Assembly: GCA_013407085.1 (NCBI GenBank)
Contig: JACCGJ010003097.1
Location: forward strand, 36,058 to 100,057
Direction: 5' to 3'
DNA: 64,000 nt
Origin: Atriophallophorus winterbourni
Lineage: Eukaryota > Platyhelminthes > Trematoda > Plagiorchiida > Microphallidae
In this document: in pieces, positions 1 through 11,500 of the stretch
Numbering within the stretch: position 1 is the stretch's first letter
Layout of the letters: each line of letters opens with the position of its first letter
Notes under the pieces: model-generated
Told to the model about the DNA's origin: nothing
Database searches by the model: none
The model's input: the letters and a program-made list of their open reading frames with translations, nothing else
Program-made: the position numbers and the translations under genes

Positions 1-1326
1 TCTTATTATATCTCAATTAAACTATTGAAATTCTCAAGCTGTTTGTGTCGCAGGGGCCTAGTAAGAATAATGAAGCTGTGGATTATAAAAAATCGAATCC
101 TGTGGAGAAGGTTTTCACCTCGTGCATATTCGCTTTAGACATCCAAAATTCGACTTTCACACACAAGTGTTCAGTGCACAATCATGGATGGAATTCGTTA
201 TGCCATTCTAATCCAACTTCCGATTTTAGTAAGGAACACTTGTCGTAGATCGCTTGTTCAACATAATGAAACTGATATTTTGTCTTGTTGCCTAGTGCGA
301 AATTGTGACATAAAATTCAAAATCTACCCGAATTTATGTAACCATACTTTATTAACTAGAAACAAACCTTTTCGAATAACGTTTACATCCAAATTAGTCT
401 GCAGAGCTTTCGAATAACGATTTGTAATTTTTGTCATACGTTCGGAAATGGTACCGCTAGGAGAGAAATATTCGTCACTGCAGCAGTGGTCACTGCGTCT
501 TAACGTTGTTCAGTATCAAAATTTCGTCCAATAACTGACTGGAAATTCTGGAAACGTGTCTGAACCAAGTGGTGGTATGTAATCACAAGAACGATAGCAA
601 TGTAAAACATGTTTTATCTGGTTCTGCCTAGACAGAATCGTATCAATTCGATTAACTTGAAATATAACTGTCAACTAAATACACTTTTGGAAATTATGTG
701 AGAAACACAGTGAGAGCTCTTTGATAAATATGTAAAAGCGTTGTGTAAAGCGTTAAATTCAGGCAGATTTTAATCGTTCTAAAGTTTGTAAGAAGTAAAT
801 TAAGCTTATATCTACTTGAATAAAGTATGAAGTTTAGCAATCTCCGAGTCTTTTATTAGAAAAATCAAATGTAATAGCAAAGTAAAAATTAGATATATTC
901 TTTGTTTCTGATTCGCTTAGAAAAGTACGCCATGCTCATTCAGATGATCCTAGCTGTTTACTCAATTTAAGTATCATAAATAACAAATATTAATATGCGT
1001 GTGTTTTACTGTTTTGTAAGCGCCGCGTATTCAAACAAAACTAAACATTGGTTTCATTCGTTTCAATTCCACATGAGATTTTTATATTAAAATCGCCCTC
1101 AATTTGTGATAATGAACGATTTCTTCAATCGAATTTCATTTCTCAGATGCACTGCAACCCGAAGTTTTATCTTCAAACTGCGATCTGTTTCACTGAATCC
1201 GTTCCACAGACTGCTGATCTATTGTCAGATAATTATGCCGCAAAATTCACAAAACCCGTGCCAAATTCCGTTGAGTATTAGGTTTTAACGCAAGAAAACC
1301 TTCGGGACAAAACTTACCGTGCAAAA
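1..1326. other. No gene recognised
   Basis: AT-rich sequence with only short chance frames. No repeat or gene signature was recognised. Confidence 0.5.
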
Positions 1327-1570
1327 CATTTCATTTCAATTTAATTCGAATCAACTTTAAGGGTTTAAAAAGCATATGGCTTCACAGATTAACATGGGAA
1401 CTGCGAATAATATAACAAGCAAAAACGGGATTTGGTTGCTTAATGAATCAGGTGAAAATCACAAATGCAGAAATTGTTTTCGCTTGTATATTGGGGTAAC
1501 ATATGTAGATCTATGAGGTCAAGATGTATAGTTTTCTTCGATGCATGGGTTGTGGGCCTAAAAGGCATCA
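1327..1570 (-). mobile_element. CR1-like LINE 3' end, copy A
   Basis: The segment from a TTCAATTTAATTCGAATC tail at 1327-1353 to about 1570 matches 63097-63345 closely (AAAAAGCATATGGCTT, AATAATATAACAAGCAAAA, CAGAAATTGTTTTCG, GTATAGTTTTCTTCGATGCA). It is a 3' UTR fragment truncated at the 5' side, the usual result of target-primed reverse transcription. Confidence 0.65.
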
Positions 1571-2404
1571 CGATTTTGCTAAAACATGTTTTTATTTGAA
1601 AAATTCTGGATCAGGAACTTTAGCTGAAATGTTTAATTATTTGCTCAAAGCGGATAAATTAAACTTATTTACAGATGGAGTCGCAATTCCGACGTCTGAA
1701 ATTACAGGACATTAACACATGCTCTCGTCTCTTTCAAACGTTTCCGAGTAAATAATAACTGCAGGAATGATCCAACACCTCAAAATGAAAGGAGATTTGT
1801 CATTTTTCCAACACGGGTTTAGTAAAAATCTTTCTTACCTAGCTAACACGCTGATGATCTTCAATAAATTGACGAATGTAGGCCACTGTATAAATGTATG
1901 TACCCACGACATTTCTAAGGGTTTTAACAAAAGGAGTTATTATTTTCTCTCAAAAAGCAACTGAAACATTTTTTTGTTATATAAATAGATAGGTGACTAA
2001 CTTAGAAACTATCATGTGATATTTTGTAGACAGTATCTTGTACAAGCGAATCTATATAAAAAGCGGTGTTCCAGAAGGCTCGGTGCACGAACTAATTCTG
2101 TTCCTGATCAACATGAACACCAAATCGCAGAAAGATGTTTCTGTTTGTTGGTAACAAAATAAAGGCGAAACAGCATCATCGAATATCGTTTTCTGCTGTA
2201 AAATGAATGCATTTCATATTTCGGTCGTCTTAAAGCAAACTGCTGTTTTATTGGCAAATATCGAAATACATGCAGATTTGCCGCGATCCCGGCTTTTCAT
2301 TTTTATACAAGCTTATAGGCATAATATTATATAACGTAGCTGTACAAAACACTTAGGTGTCTGCATTTGTAGTAGATTAAAAATGGTTTTGTAGCTCTTT
2401 ACAA

Positions 2405-2790
2405 ATGGGCCTACCGTAACCAAAATGCTCATTTGCATGCATTTCCACCACACAGACACCATGACCGGTTTCGTGCTGTTTGCACTCATCAGGTAGGGAC
2501 AGTAAGATCAGGATCTGCATTCACTTGAAACAGTGGAGGAACGGTAAACATGTAGCTCTTGTATGCCACCGTTGGATAAGTACGGTACGACCAACCTGTT
2601 CAACCACATGTGTTCAACACATGCATAATGGGTGTGTGTGTGATGGAAATACATGCGAATGAGCATATTTGTTCATGGTTATTGGTTTAACCCCTTTAAA
2701 CATGTGTTTGGACACATGTGATTAAACAGGTGGGTAGTATAGCATTAGCCAACAGTGGCATACATGCGCTACTTGTTCGCCTCTCGTATG
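2405..2790 (-). mobile_element. Hammerhead-ribozyme foldback element, copy 1
   Basis: On the minus strand, CCCTAC, CTGATGA, the stem II hairpin GTGC-AAACA-GCAC and GAAACCGGTC follow in order (2498-2463). All conserved core positions of a type I hammerhead are intact; stem I is only partly paired here. The ribozyme is followed (2462-2410) by the start of the next unit (GGAAATGCATGCAAATGAGC). About 2557-2630 and 2690-2790 form a long inverted repeat containing GCCACnGTTGG, so a second partial unit faces the first head-to-head around a CA-rich centre (2630-2645). Confidence 0.7.
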
Positions 2791-5700
2791 TTGTGCACGT
2801 TATGGCGGGTCTTTGAACGTTTACCCGGGGCCGTTTCCGGTAATTATAAACAGTTATATACACCCAGGTTCTAGAATATGATTCCACAATATACCAAACC
2901 TGGAGCGTCTCGGTCATCTAGGCATGAGGATTCTCGCACAATTGGAATGGTGCATTTAAAACCCCTAATATTGTTTCTCAACATCTGGACAACATATTTG
3001 AACTTCATACTTTTAGCAACATTCGAGATGGCGGTTGAAGTTTGACTTTCACACCCTCAAAACGGAACTACCGCAGGTATTCTTTATTCGGTGTGTGTGT
3101 TTTGTTTTGAATTCCAATTAGTTTAACTTTATTTAAATAAAACCTGACGAGAGTATATACGAGTTGACACTGAAATTGTTCCCACCTATTAACAAAGGAA
3201 TTTTTGGTTACCTCTCTCAAGATGACAGATTGATGTTTTTTATAGGTATATATTTTTAAATATCTTCTAACCCTGTGGTCATTGTAGAGAAAAATTATTT
3301 TTCAATCATAAATCAAGAATCATTTATCATGAATCTCGAACCTTTAAAACCCTTTTATCCAATCTTATTTCCCTGTAATTTATTTATCAATCTGACAAAC
3401 ATCGACTGAAAGTTTCCTTAGATACTGTCTATGATGCACATTAATAACGATTTCATATTCCGCTACGGTAAACATATCACTGTTTGTCATTCAGCAGAAT
3501 TTCTGAAAACTTTTGACAGTCATTCTACTACTGCACGGTTGAGATCATTTGTAAATGTCGCCGCGAATATTTGACGAAATAATTAATAGTCGACTTGTGA
3601 TGAGAAATTTCGATGATAAATTTCGGTCATGATTGAATTTACATTATGGGCCATGAAATGTGGAATGGCATTATGCAAGAACCGCCTCTGTAAAGAGATT
3701 TCAAGAAGAACAAAAGTAAAAATTCTGTTTGCCTTACGTTGCTGCTGGTCAACCTCCGAAAAATTCTCCAAGATTGAATGCACTCACAATGTAGTTGATT
3801 TATAAAAATTTTTATTATTTTATACATCAATGCTTATCAAAATTTCACAATTTCACAATTTCTAAATGAAAGATTAAGATGCATTAATCAAAGAGAAGAA
3901 TTCTTCAAAGTAAGGTGTTGATCACATTCCCCACACTTACATATTACAACCAGTTATATTTCACAGTAAAGTCGGAATCACGTAAATGGGTTTCGCACCG
4001 TGTTAAATAAGGACTAGCGAAATATTTCGTTAAAATAATCCGACCTACATAAATAAATGCTGTTTATTCTTGATTCGATTTTCGATTGCGAACGTTGACC
4101 TGGCGGAGCGTCTTCTTTCGGATACCCTTGAAATGTGTTTTGCCGTTTCGAGCGTTAAAATGGTCTACTTTATACCATTCAGTTTTGAGCTGAAACCGCT
4201 CAATCAACCCATCTGAGGCACAAAATCGAAATTCTCAATAATTTTATTTCAATGATTTGTTTCAAGCAAAGATCAAGAGTTCCGCTCGATCTTTAGTTTG
4301 ATGTAATCGGATTTCGCTTATACTGAAGGGTATTTAGTAGCATATGTGAAACATATTATCGGGAGCGCTGCATTTCGTTTAATTTTCAACAATGATAGGC
4401 TGAAATCAAGGAAAACGAGTACAAATACAGAGCCGCAAGCTAAAAACGTTCATCCGGGCATTATTATGACTCAAGATGCATAAGCGTCATACTTTCGAAC
4501 AATTGTTTCAAAAGGCTGATCACAATTTGCACTTGTAATGCTCGGTCGCTTTCCGGACAGTTTCAGTGGGATCCATTTATCAAAGTACTTAACACACACA
4601 TCCAGCACGTCTTGAACTGAACATTCCAGGTTTGAAAATCACACTTAGAAGAGGACCTTATGTGGTTTATCCACTTTTATCACAAATTTTGTAAAATGAT
4701 GCGCCAATATGTTGATGGGTTACATTTTCTCAAGGAAAACGAGTTTCACTTGAAAGTTTATGATGTTCCAGCCAGTGAGCACTCGGCATAAAAAACTTTT
4801 ACTGGCTAAACATATACAAAGTTCATCACAGCATACCACAATACAAAAAATACTAACCAGCATTAATTATGGCAAAGATTCACACACCCTTCGTTCGTGT
4901 GATAGACGCATTTGCATACTACAATGAAAAGAACACTCCAACCGCGCCTGATATGTTTATTCCTCATCAGATCTGCTGGCCGATTGAACCTATGCACAAC
5001 AAAGGTTTCTTTAGCATATATCCGTACAGGTTAAATAATTTTACTCGCCGGTGTTTCCCAACCATAAGTGGCATTCTATTTACAAATGCATATGGTGAGG
5101 ATGTAGGTTAAGCACATTTCTAAAAATACCCGACTTGGATGATTTCAAACCTGAGATCGTTCGATTGAAAGTGAAACGCCATATAAGCTACTCCACCTCA
5201 TCCCAAAAGTATGAATCCTTAACCGCTGTGCAATCAACTGTGTGATCTTTACGTTCCATCGATCGAGAGCATTTCCTACTTCAGTTATAGAATCAATCCT
5301 ATTGCTAACATATAACTCGCGAATACTCGATCTTACTTCAACAACTTCAATCACGTCTCCTGTGACACTCACATAAGAGAGCTTCGAACTTTAAGCTACC
5401 TCGATACCCAGAAAGCAAGAAAAGCCTATTGGTCTAGTGTTGATCATGCCAATGACCAAGAACGACGCGTGACTATTCTCATTAAGCAAATCTAGAAACC
5501 ACGAAAACAAGGTCTATTTCTGTGGCTCGTAATTACGATGTGATCTGTCAGTCTATTTCGTCCCACTTGGTATAATTTAAGCCCTCACTAAGTTAGTCTT
5601 TCAAAAACTATCAGCTTTGCATATCGATCAATAGTTGCTGACGTTAAATAAAATTCCATTTTGCAGTAAACATAGTATCAGACAGTGTAGAGGCAGTTGA

Positions 5701-7224
5701 AATCGTTGCCGTAGAGGAAAACAAAATTTGAGAGCGGCTTCTGAACTAGATCCTATCAGTGACTCTTTTTAAAGTAACTGTGAAAGTGATTATTCATTTT
5801 GGTCGGACACAATACAAACTGTTCCTCCGTTTTATCTTACATATTAAATGATTTTTCTGTATCAATAATTCATAAAATTAATAGGATAATAATATTACTA
5901 ATATGCAGAACGTACATTATGGTTAGCCAATCTGGAATTTAAATATGTTTAACCAAATAAAAATTTTTAATTCGAAACTTTATATTTGAAATCTAGGCCA
6001 CAGCTATTAGCTCAGCTCTACCTTGCTAAGAGATCCTTCAAGTGTGTACACTTTAGGTGAAAACAGTGATATTTTGATTATTGTGACTAATTATCTTTAA
6101 TATCGAATACATAATGTGTATTATTAATTTAACCTAGATGTTTAGGATCTGATAATTGTATATTTTGTGTGGACAAGTATACAGAAAACAATTCACCAAT
6201 CTGAGTCTTCTAATGTTTCCTGTTCACCATTTAATTATTCGAAACCCATTAATTACAGTCGACGTGAAATATATTATAAAAGGCGTCAAAAATATTTTTT
6301 CGAAACAATTATGCTCAATAAATCCTTGTCTGAGCAAAACGTTGTAAATTACTGCATTGTGTTCACGAAAATATAAAAGAGTGTATAAATAATAAGTGAT
6401 TAATTATATAGATATTCAATTGAAAGGCAGTAGTGCGGTTTATATAAGAAGAAAACTATTTCACTCATCAAGCAACGAAATGTACCATCTACGAACGCGT
6501 GCAGAATTTTTTCTGCAAAAGATTTCATGAACACTCTAATTTAGGTTAGTGTAAGTGTGGGATCAAGAGTAAATCAATTTGCTCTGTGATTGCATTGTTT
6601 GTTTTAAAATGCAGATTCCAAAATTTAATCTCGGGTAAACGTATGCGCGAATTTATCAAAGCATTATACGTAACAAGTGCGTTACAAAAATACAGGTATT
6701 CAATTAACGAGGTTGTCAGAAAATCTTTGCTAATATGATAACGTTATCGTGACTTCATTCTGTTTATTGGATCAGTTTAATCGAGACTTCTACAGCAATT
6801 CACCGACGCACGTACAATAGGTATTATAATTTCAATCAATCTGATGATGCTATTTTGATTACAAATGAACAAAATTAATTCAAGTACCCTATAAAGTAAT
6901 ACATTGGTAGGGCGATGAGTAAAAATACAAATAAGGTGAGTAAGGGATGTGGATGTGAGCACTACAATACATTACATATAAGGTTGTTTAAATGTTTTGT
7001 TGCTAAATCATTGCCGAAAAATAGAAAATTCATAAAAAATATTCGATTCATTCATTTCCCTTAAAGATTTACCAGGAATCTGTGTAACGTATCTTTCTTT
7101 CAGCACACGATCTTTGGGATAACAGTTCTGACCCTTGTGGCAATCAATACGCCGCCAAGGTGTGCACCATATTTGTGAGCATTATGCTATTTACCTCTGC
7201 TTAAATTTGTAAATAGAGAAAAGC
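2791..7224. other. Intergenic; one weak exon candidate
   Basis: Nothing recognised except a frame at 4859-5094 (plus) that is open between an acceptor-like AACCAG and a GTGAGG donor (see findings). The 3.2-4.8 and 5.2-7.2 kb parts hold only short frames. Confidence 0.45.
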
Positions 7225-7330
7225 ATGCAGATCCTGAATGTGTTGTCCCTGTCTGCTGATTTCAAACAGCGCGAAACCAGTCGTGGGGTGTGTGTGTTAC
7301 GGAAACACCTGTAATTTTGTATATTTTAAT
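7225..7330 (+). mobile_element. Hammerhead element fragment, degenerate
   Basis: GATCCTGA, then CCCTGT (7247-7252), CTGCTGA (core mutated), AAACA, GCGCGAAACCAGTC and GTGGGG (7283-7288), followed by the GTGTGTGT start of the next unit. Stem I can still pair with wobbles, but the CUGAUGA core and stem II are broken, so it should be inactive. Confidence 0.55.
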
Positions 7331-8021
7331 GGAGTTATTCAGTGTTTGATCCATTCTGCAATTTTATTTATCAGAACCTATTTGTCGGAAATTTACATAC
7401 CAGCACTGAACTTAAGTCAGTGATATTACCGAAGATTCATTCTCCAATATTATACCTAGAAATTGTTTTAATTTAATTCCGCTTATAAATATTCATAGAT
7501 AATCTAGATTTAGTGCACCTGCTGTAAATTACAATGTATTCAAATGCTCGTTCATACTCTTATGAAGAGGAACAGTGTTTTAGTAAGGATAATATGCCAT
7601 TCGAAAAACCCTTTTGATGCCTCTTGGTTTTGTTGACATTGTTTGCACAATAGTTAGTGATTCAAACACATGACTTACGTTTTTTCAGAAGTTTGCATTG
7701 CATATTTATTTTGAATTATTTGACTATTCTTTCGCGATTTATGACGTTATTTTTTCTGTTTATTTATTTATCGTTCACATTTGAGAACATATTTCTTAGA
7801 TTAACTTTTTATCAAAGACAAGTTAACTCACATGGAAAGATAATATAATTCTCAACTGCACATGTGATCAGCTGAATGGTACACATTCTCCGTGTGTCAA
7901 CTATTCGCTACACAAAGGAAATCTACATATTAAACGAATCGATATTATGGATGGTACACTTAAGAATACCAAATGTTAGAAGGAATCAAGAGCTGATATT
8001 TTAATGCTTTCGTATTCATCA

Positions 8022-8027
8022 TTTATT
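8022..8027 (-). terminator. Candidate poly(A) signal AATAAA for the PDZ gene
   Basis: TTTATT on the plus strand reads AATAAA on the minus strand, about 285 nt downstream of the exon 7 stop. It is the nearest canonical hexamer I found; cleavage is not verifiable here. Confidence 0.35.
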
Positions 8028-8311
8028 TCTGGTAAAAGATTTTCTGAATTACATCTTGGTATAAGTTGTGTAGGATTGTAAGCGCTTTGGATATTTTGTA
8101 GGCAAGTAAAATTGGAAACAATATCACACAAGCTACCTCATGAAACTGATGCAACCCCCATGCAATTAAACCTTAACAATTTAAATAATAGTAACAGTTA
8201 TACATTAAACAAAATGGCGAAGATTACTTTGCACTATTTTATCATCTCCATGTTCTGAAAATACAGTCGAATACATCATCAATATCCATATTAAAACTAT
8301 AACTGTGAAAG

Positions 8312-8594
8312 TTATACTAAAAATTTACTCTTTTTACAATCACAATATTCATAAAGTTCATGATCGCAAAGATCGTCTAAAAATGAAGGACATTTTATAT
8401 TTGGATGGTCCGCAGGTACGTGTTGCCATGTTTCATGTAGTTGGTTAGAACTGCAGCAGGAATTGTGCGTGAGGTCAAGTGCTTGTCCATGCAATCGCGT
8501 GGAAAACTGACTGCAGCAAGCATGCCATTCTTTCGGAATCGCTGACCGGCACAAATCGCATTGTGAGGCAACAAATGAATCATTCTGGTATCCA
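8312..8594 (-). CDS. PDZ gene exon 7 (Cys/His-rich C-terminus)
   Basis: A good acceptor (TTTTCACTTACAG) opens a frame of 93 codons ending at TAA 8312. It has ten cysteines and several histidines (QCDLC, WHACC, NSCC, DLCDHE, YCDC). Joined to exon 6 through the GC donor it gives a run of 14 Cys in about 130 residues, suggesting a zinc-binding or disulfide-rich module. The spacing fits no LIM, RING or ZZ pattern that I can see. A canonical AATAAA lies on the minus strand at 8027-8022, about 285 nt past the stop. It could instead be the terminal exon of another gene. Confidence 0.5.
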
Positions 8595-11500
8595 CTGTAA
8601 GTGAAAATTCGTGGAGATTCACCAAGATGTAACTTGCAACCGCATTGGATTTAACATGTTCAATGATTTCAAATAGAACTAGATAGAAGGAACATGTGCT
8701 TATACATTTTGGGAATATAAAACAGCCATTTGACCTTCATCAATTCAGGTTTATTTGAGTCAGAATGTTTAGCGAATTTTGATCTAATCATGAAATCGAG
8801 TAGCATGTACAATCTCAATTAAATCAAATTTGAAATTCATTTAGTGTAATGAATAAAGTAGTTTGATACAATTAATATAATGTTATTGAAATAACAAATG
8901 AAAGGTTGAGAATTCAGCTTCAGTAATACAAACAACTTGCTAAACGGTTAACTGACGAAACTCTGTGTAGCATTAAACCATCATAGCTTGTGAAGTAGAT
9001 CCGTGGTCGACACAGACAAAAGTTTAACATATTTTCAACGACCGACCGGGAAATCATTATCATGAAAAAAGAAAGTTTGTAATGATTCGGTGAGACAGTT
9101 TATCGGTAACGTTTCTCATGGTTTCTTAGTCAGAAGCGAAAAGTTACCAATAAACTACTCTCATCAATTCATTACAAACTTTTGTTTCCGGAATTTCAAC
9201 CACATTGTAACGTATCCACTCAGTATCTATTTTTAGGCAGCTGAATTAGAATCGAATCTACTTCAGACGGTTTCAGTTGGAGAATCATTTTATGGGATGC
9301 GTGCACAATCTTGTAATGCATGTAGATATTTCTATCGGTATCATTCACCGGAAGCGTTTCGAAATCGCACACAGCTTTCGATTGAAGATTCAAAAAGATC
9401 AAAGCGGTCCACAATGGATATAGTGGACTCAAGTTCCGCTATTATTTGCGCTCATCAACTGTTATTATCTTCTGCCTCGGGTGCGACTCGAACCGCCGAA
9501 CATCAAAATTGTAGTCCAACGCCTTCGATTTGAGCTACCATGGTTTTCACTGAATGATCAGAGTGAAATTGTGTGATCTTCGTATAGAATATAATGTTCA
9601 ACTGGTAAAAAATACTATACAGAGTTCTGTTACCCTAACAAAATTTTAATAGTGTACTGAAACATGAAAGGATAATTTCAGATTTATGCCCTCACAAAAT
9701 ATTTATATAATAGCAATGCGCATAATTCCCAACACAATAAATTTCGTATCATTAATGGTATTTAAGATGATTTGGTATCGTATCTATAAGAAGCATAAAT
9801 AACTGTTTGAACTTGCCTATGTATGAGTTTGGCACATTTTGCACAATTTTCCACGAACGATTGTTCACAAAACCTCGGTATTTTATCGCTTATGCAAAAG
9901 TTGTGTGTCGCATCGTGGTCCTGGCTATCATTTGATTTACGGATCAGCGATGTTTTATCAAACACTGTAATCACCAGAGGAACTTCACTCGGATAAATTC
10001 TGATCCACTGGAGCAAGGATGCATAACATTGCGCAGAGACTGCGTGTCCATTCAAGGCGAGGATGATTTGTCCTTGACGTAGACCAGACTGTTCTGCCGC
10101 GGAGTCCGATAAAACCACATCGATCATGAGATCCTTTGAAGTTATGGGGTGGATTTTGATTTAGGAAACAGAAAGACTTGGTATGTTAAATGTAGCCATC
10201 TTAAAATAAAAGGTTGTCAAATGAGCACTGATAAAAAACGATTGAAAAATCTAAATGTGAAATTAATATTATTTTCTAAAATGGCGAGTAATTTCTTGTG
10301 AATCTGTTCAAAAGAATGGATTTTGGGAAGTATTATATAGTACCAAACAAAATTTTCGCTTGCTAACCACAACCAAAGTTATTATAAACATGTTTTGACG
10401 CCGAATGTTTTGTGTCGCTCTCGACAGCCTTTGCTCCGACGCTGCAAACCTATTTCCTGTTATTAACTGGAGACAGTGGGATGACATTCAGCTCAGAATT
10501 GTTTTTTCTAAATGCAACCGTGTTTAATGAATTGATTTGCAAAATTTCACCTGATTGACTAATCCCATTTACAATTTTACCAAAATACAGATTCCATCAT
10601 TGAAAGTATATGCGAATTCGTGAGGAACGATTTTACCTCATGAGAGACTGCAAATCGGAGACCCAATTTTCCATTTTTCTTTCGCACCGTCACTGTCAAT
10701 AGGCAGGATGCAACGCACAACCTGAAATAAATCAGAAAACGTACATATAGCCTAATGGCAAAGACACTTTGCAGAAACTGATTGGATGCAATAATTTATG
10801 ATAGTTTCACGGTAACTTTTTGTTTTCAAACAATAGTCTCATCAGACAACCGGTAGAAAAACACACTGTGAACAAGATTGCATATTGACCGTATTAATCA
10901 AGTGTTTTGACCTTTCGATTTGCAGTTTAATATAGGCGAAACGAGTGCTGTTCAATGGATAAGGATTAGAGTAATCATGAAATCATGCAGTTAGAAAAAA
11001 AAGACTTTATTCGGGTCCATGAAACTTCAGCAATGAAATTAATTTCTCCACTAAGTTATGCAAGAGTGAAATGTATGAAATCACAGAAGTATGATCCAGG
11101 CAAAGTGCCGCACAATAAACACTGGGTCAAAACACTGTCGGATTACCCTTGGACTGATTGTAATAAGTTTGAAATTCATTATATAGTCAAATCATGGGAA
11201 AACGTCCTACCCAATCAGTTATAGAATTATTTGACTAATTTTTCCCTTCTCATACTTCAGCTTGCCAGATCATGGATAATAGTTACTACAGTTACCATGT
11301 CTAAGGAACATTTCACAAACCGCTTTTGCTTGATCTTACCACTAAGCAATTGGCTCATATTCTATCGTGGTTGATCGCATCAAACTTAGCATCCAATTGT
11401 TTATCATTGGTATGCCAATTTACCTCAATAGAAGGCACATCAAATTCAATGAGTAATTATCTAGGCACAATCAAGCCGTACTTGCGAATGTATCCAAAGA

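Noticed and set aside
3583..3830. Two overlapping minus frames of 63-66 codons
   Set aside because: No splice-site support, no domain, mutually exclusive frames; consistent with chance.
8395..8625. Overlapping 76-codon minus frame
   Set aside because: It overlaps exon 7 in another frame; the frame opened by the acceptor at 8594 has better phase and composition.
9479..9545. Functional tRNA gene
   Set aside because: Acceptor stem ends do not pair and the D arm is irregular; better explained as a SINE head or pseudogene.
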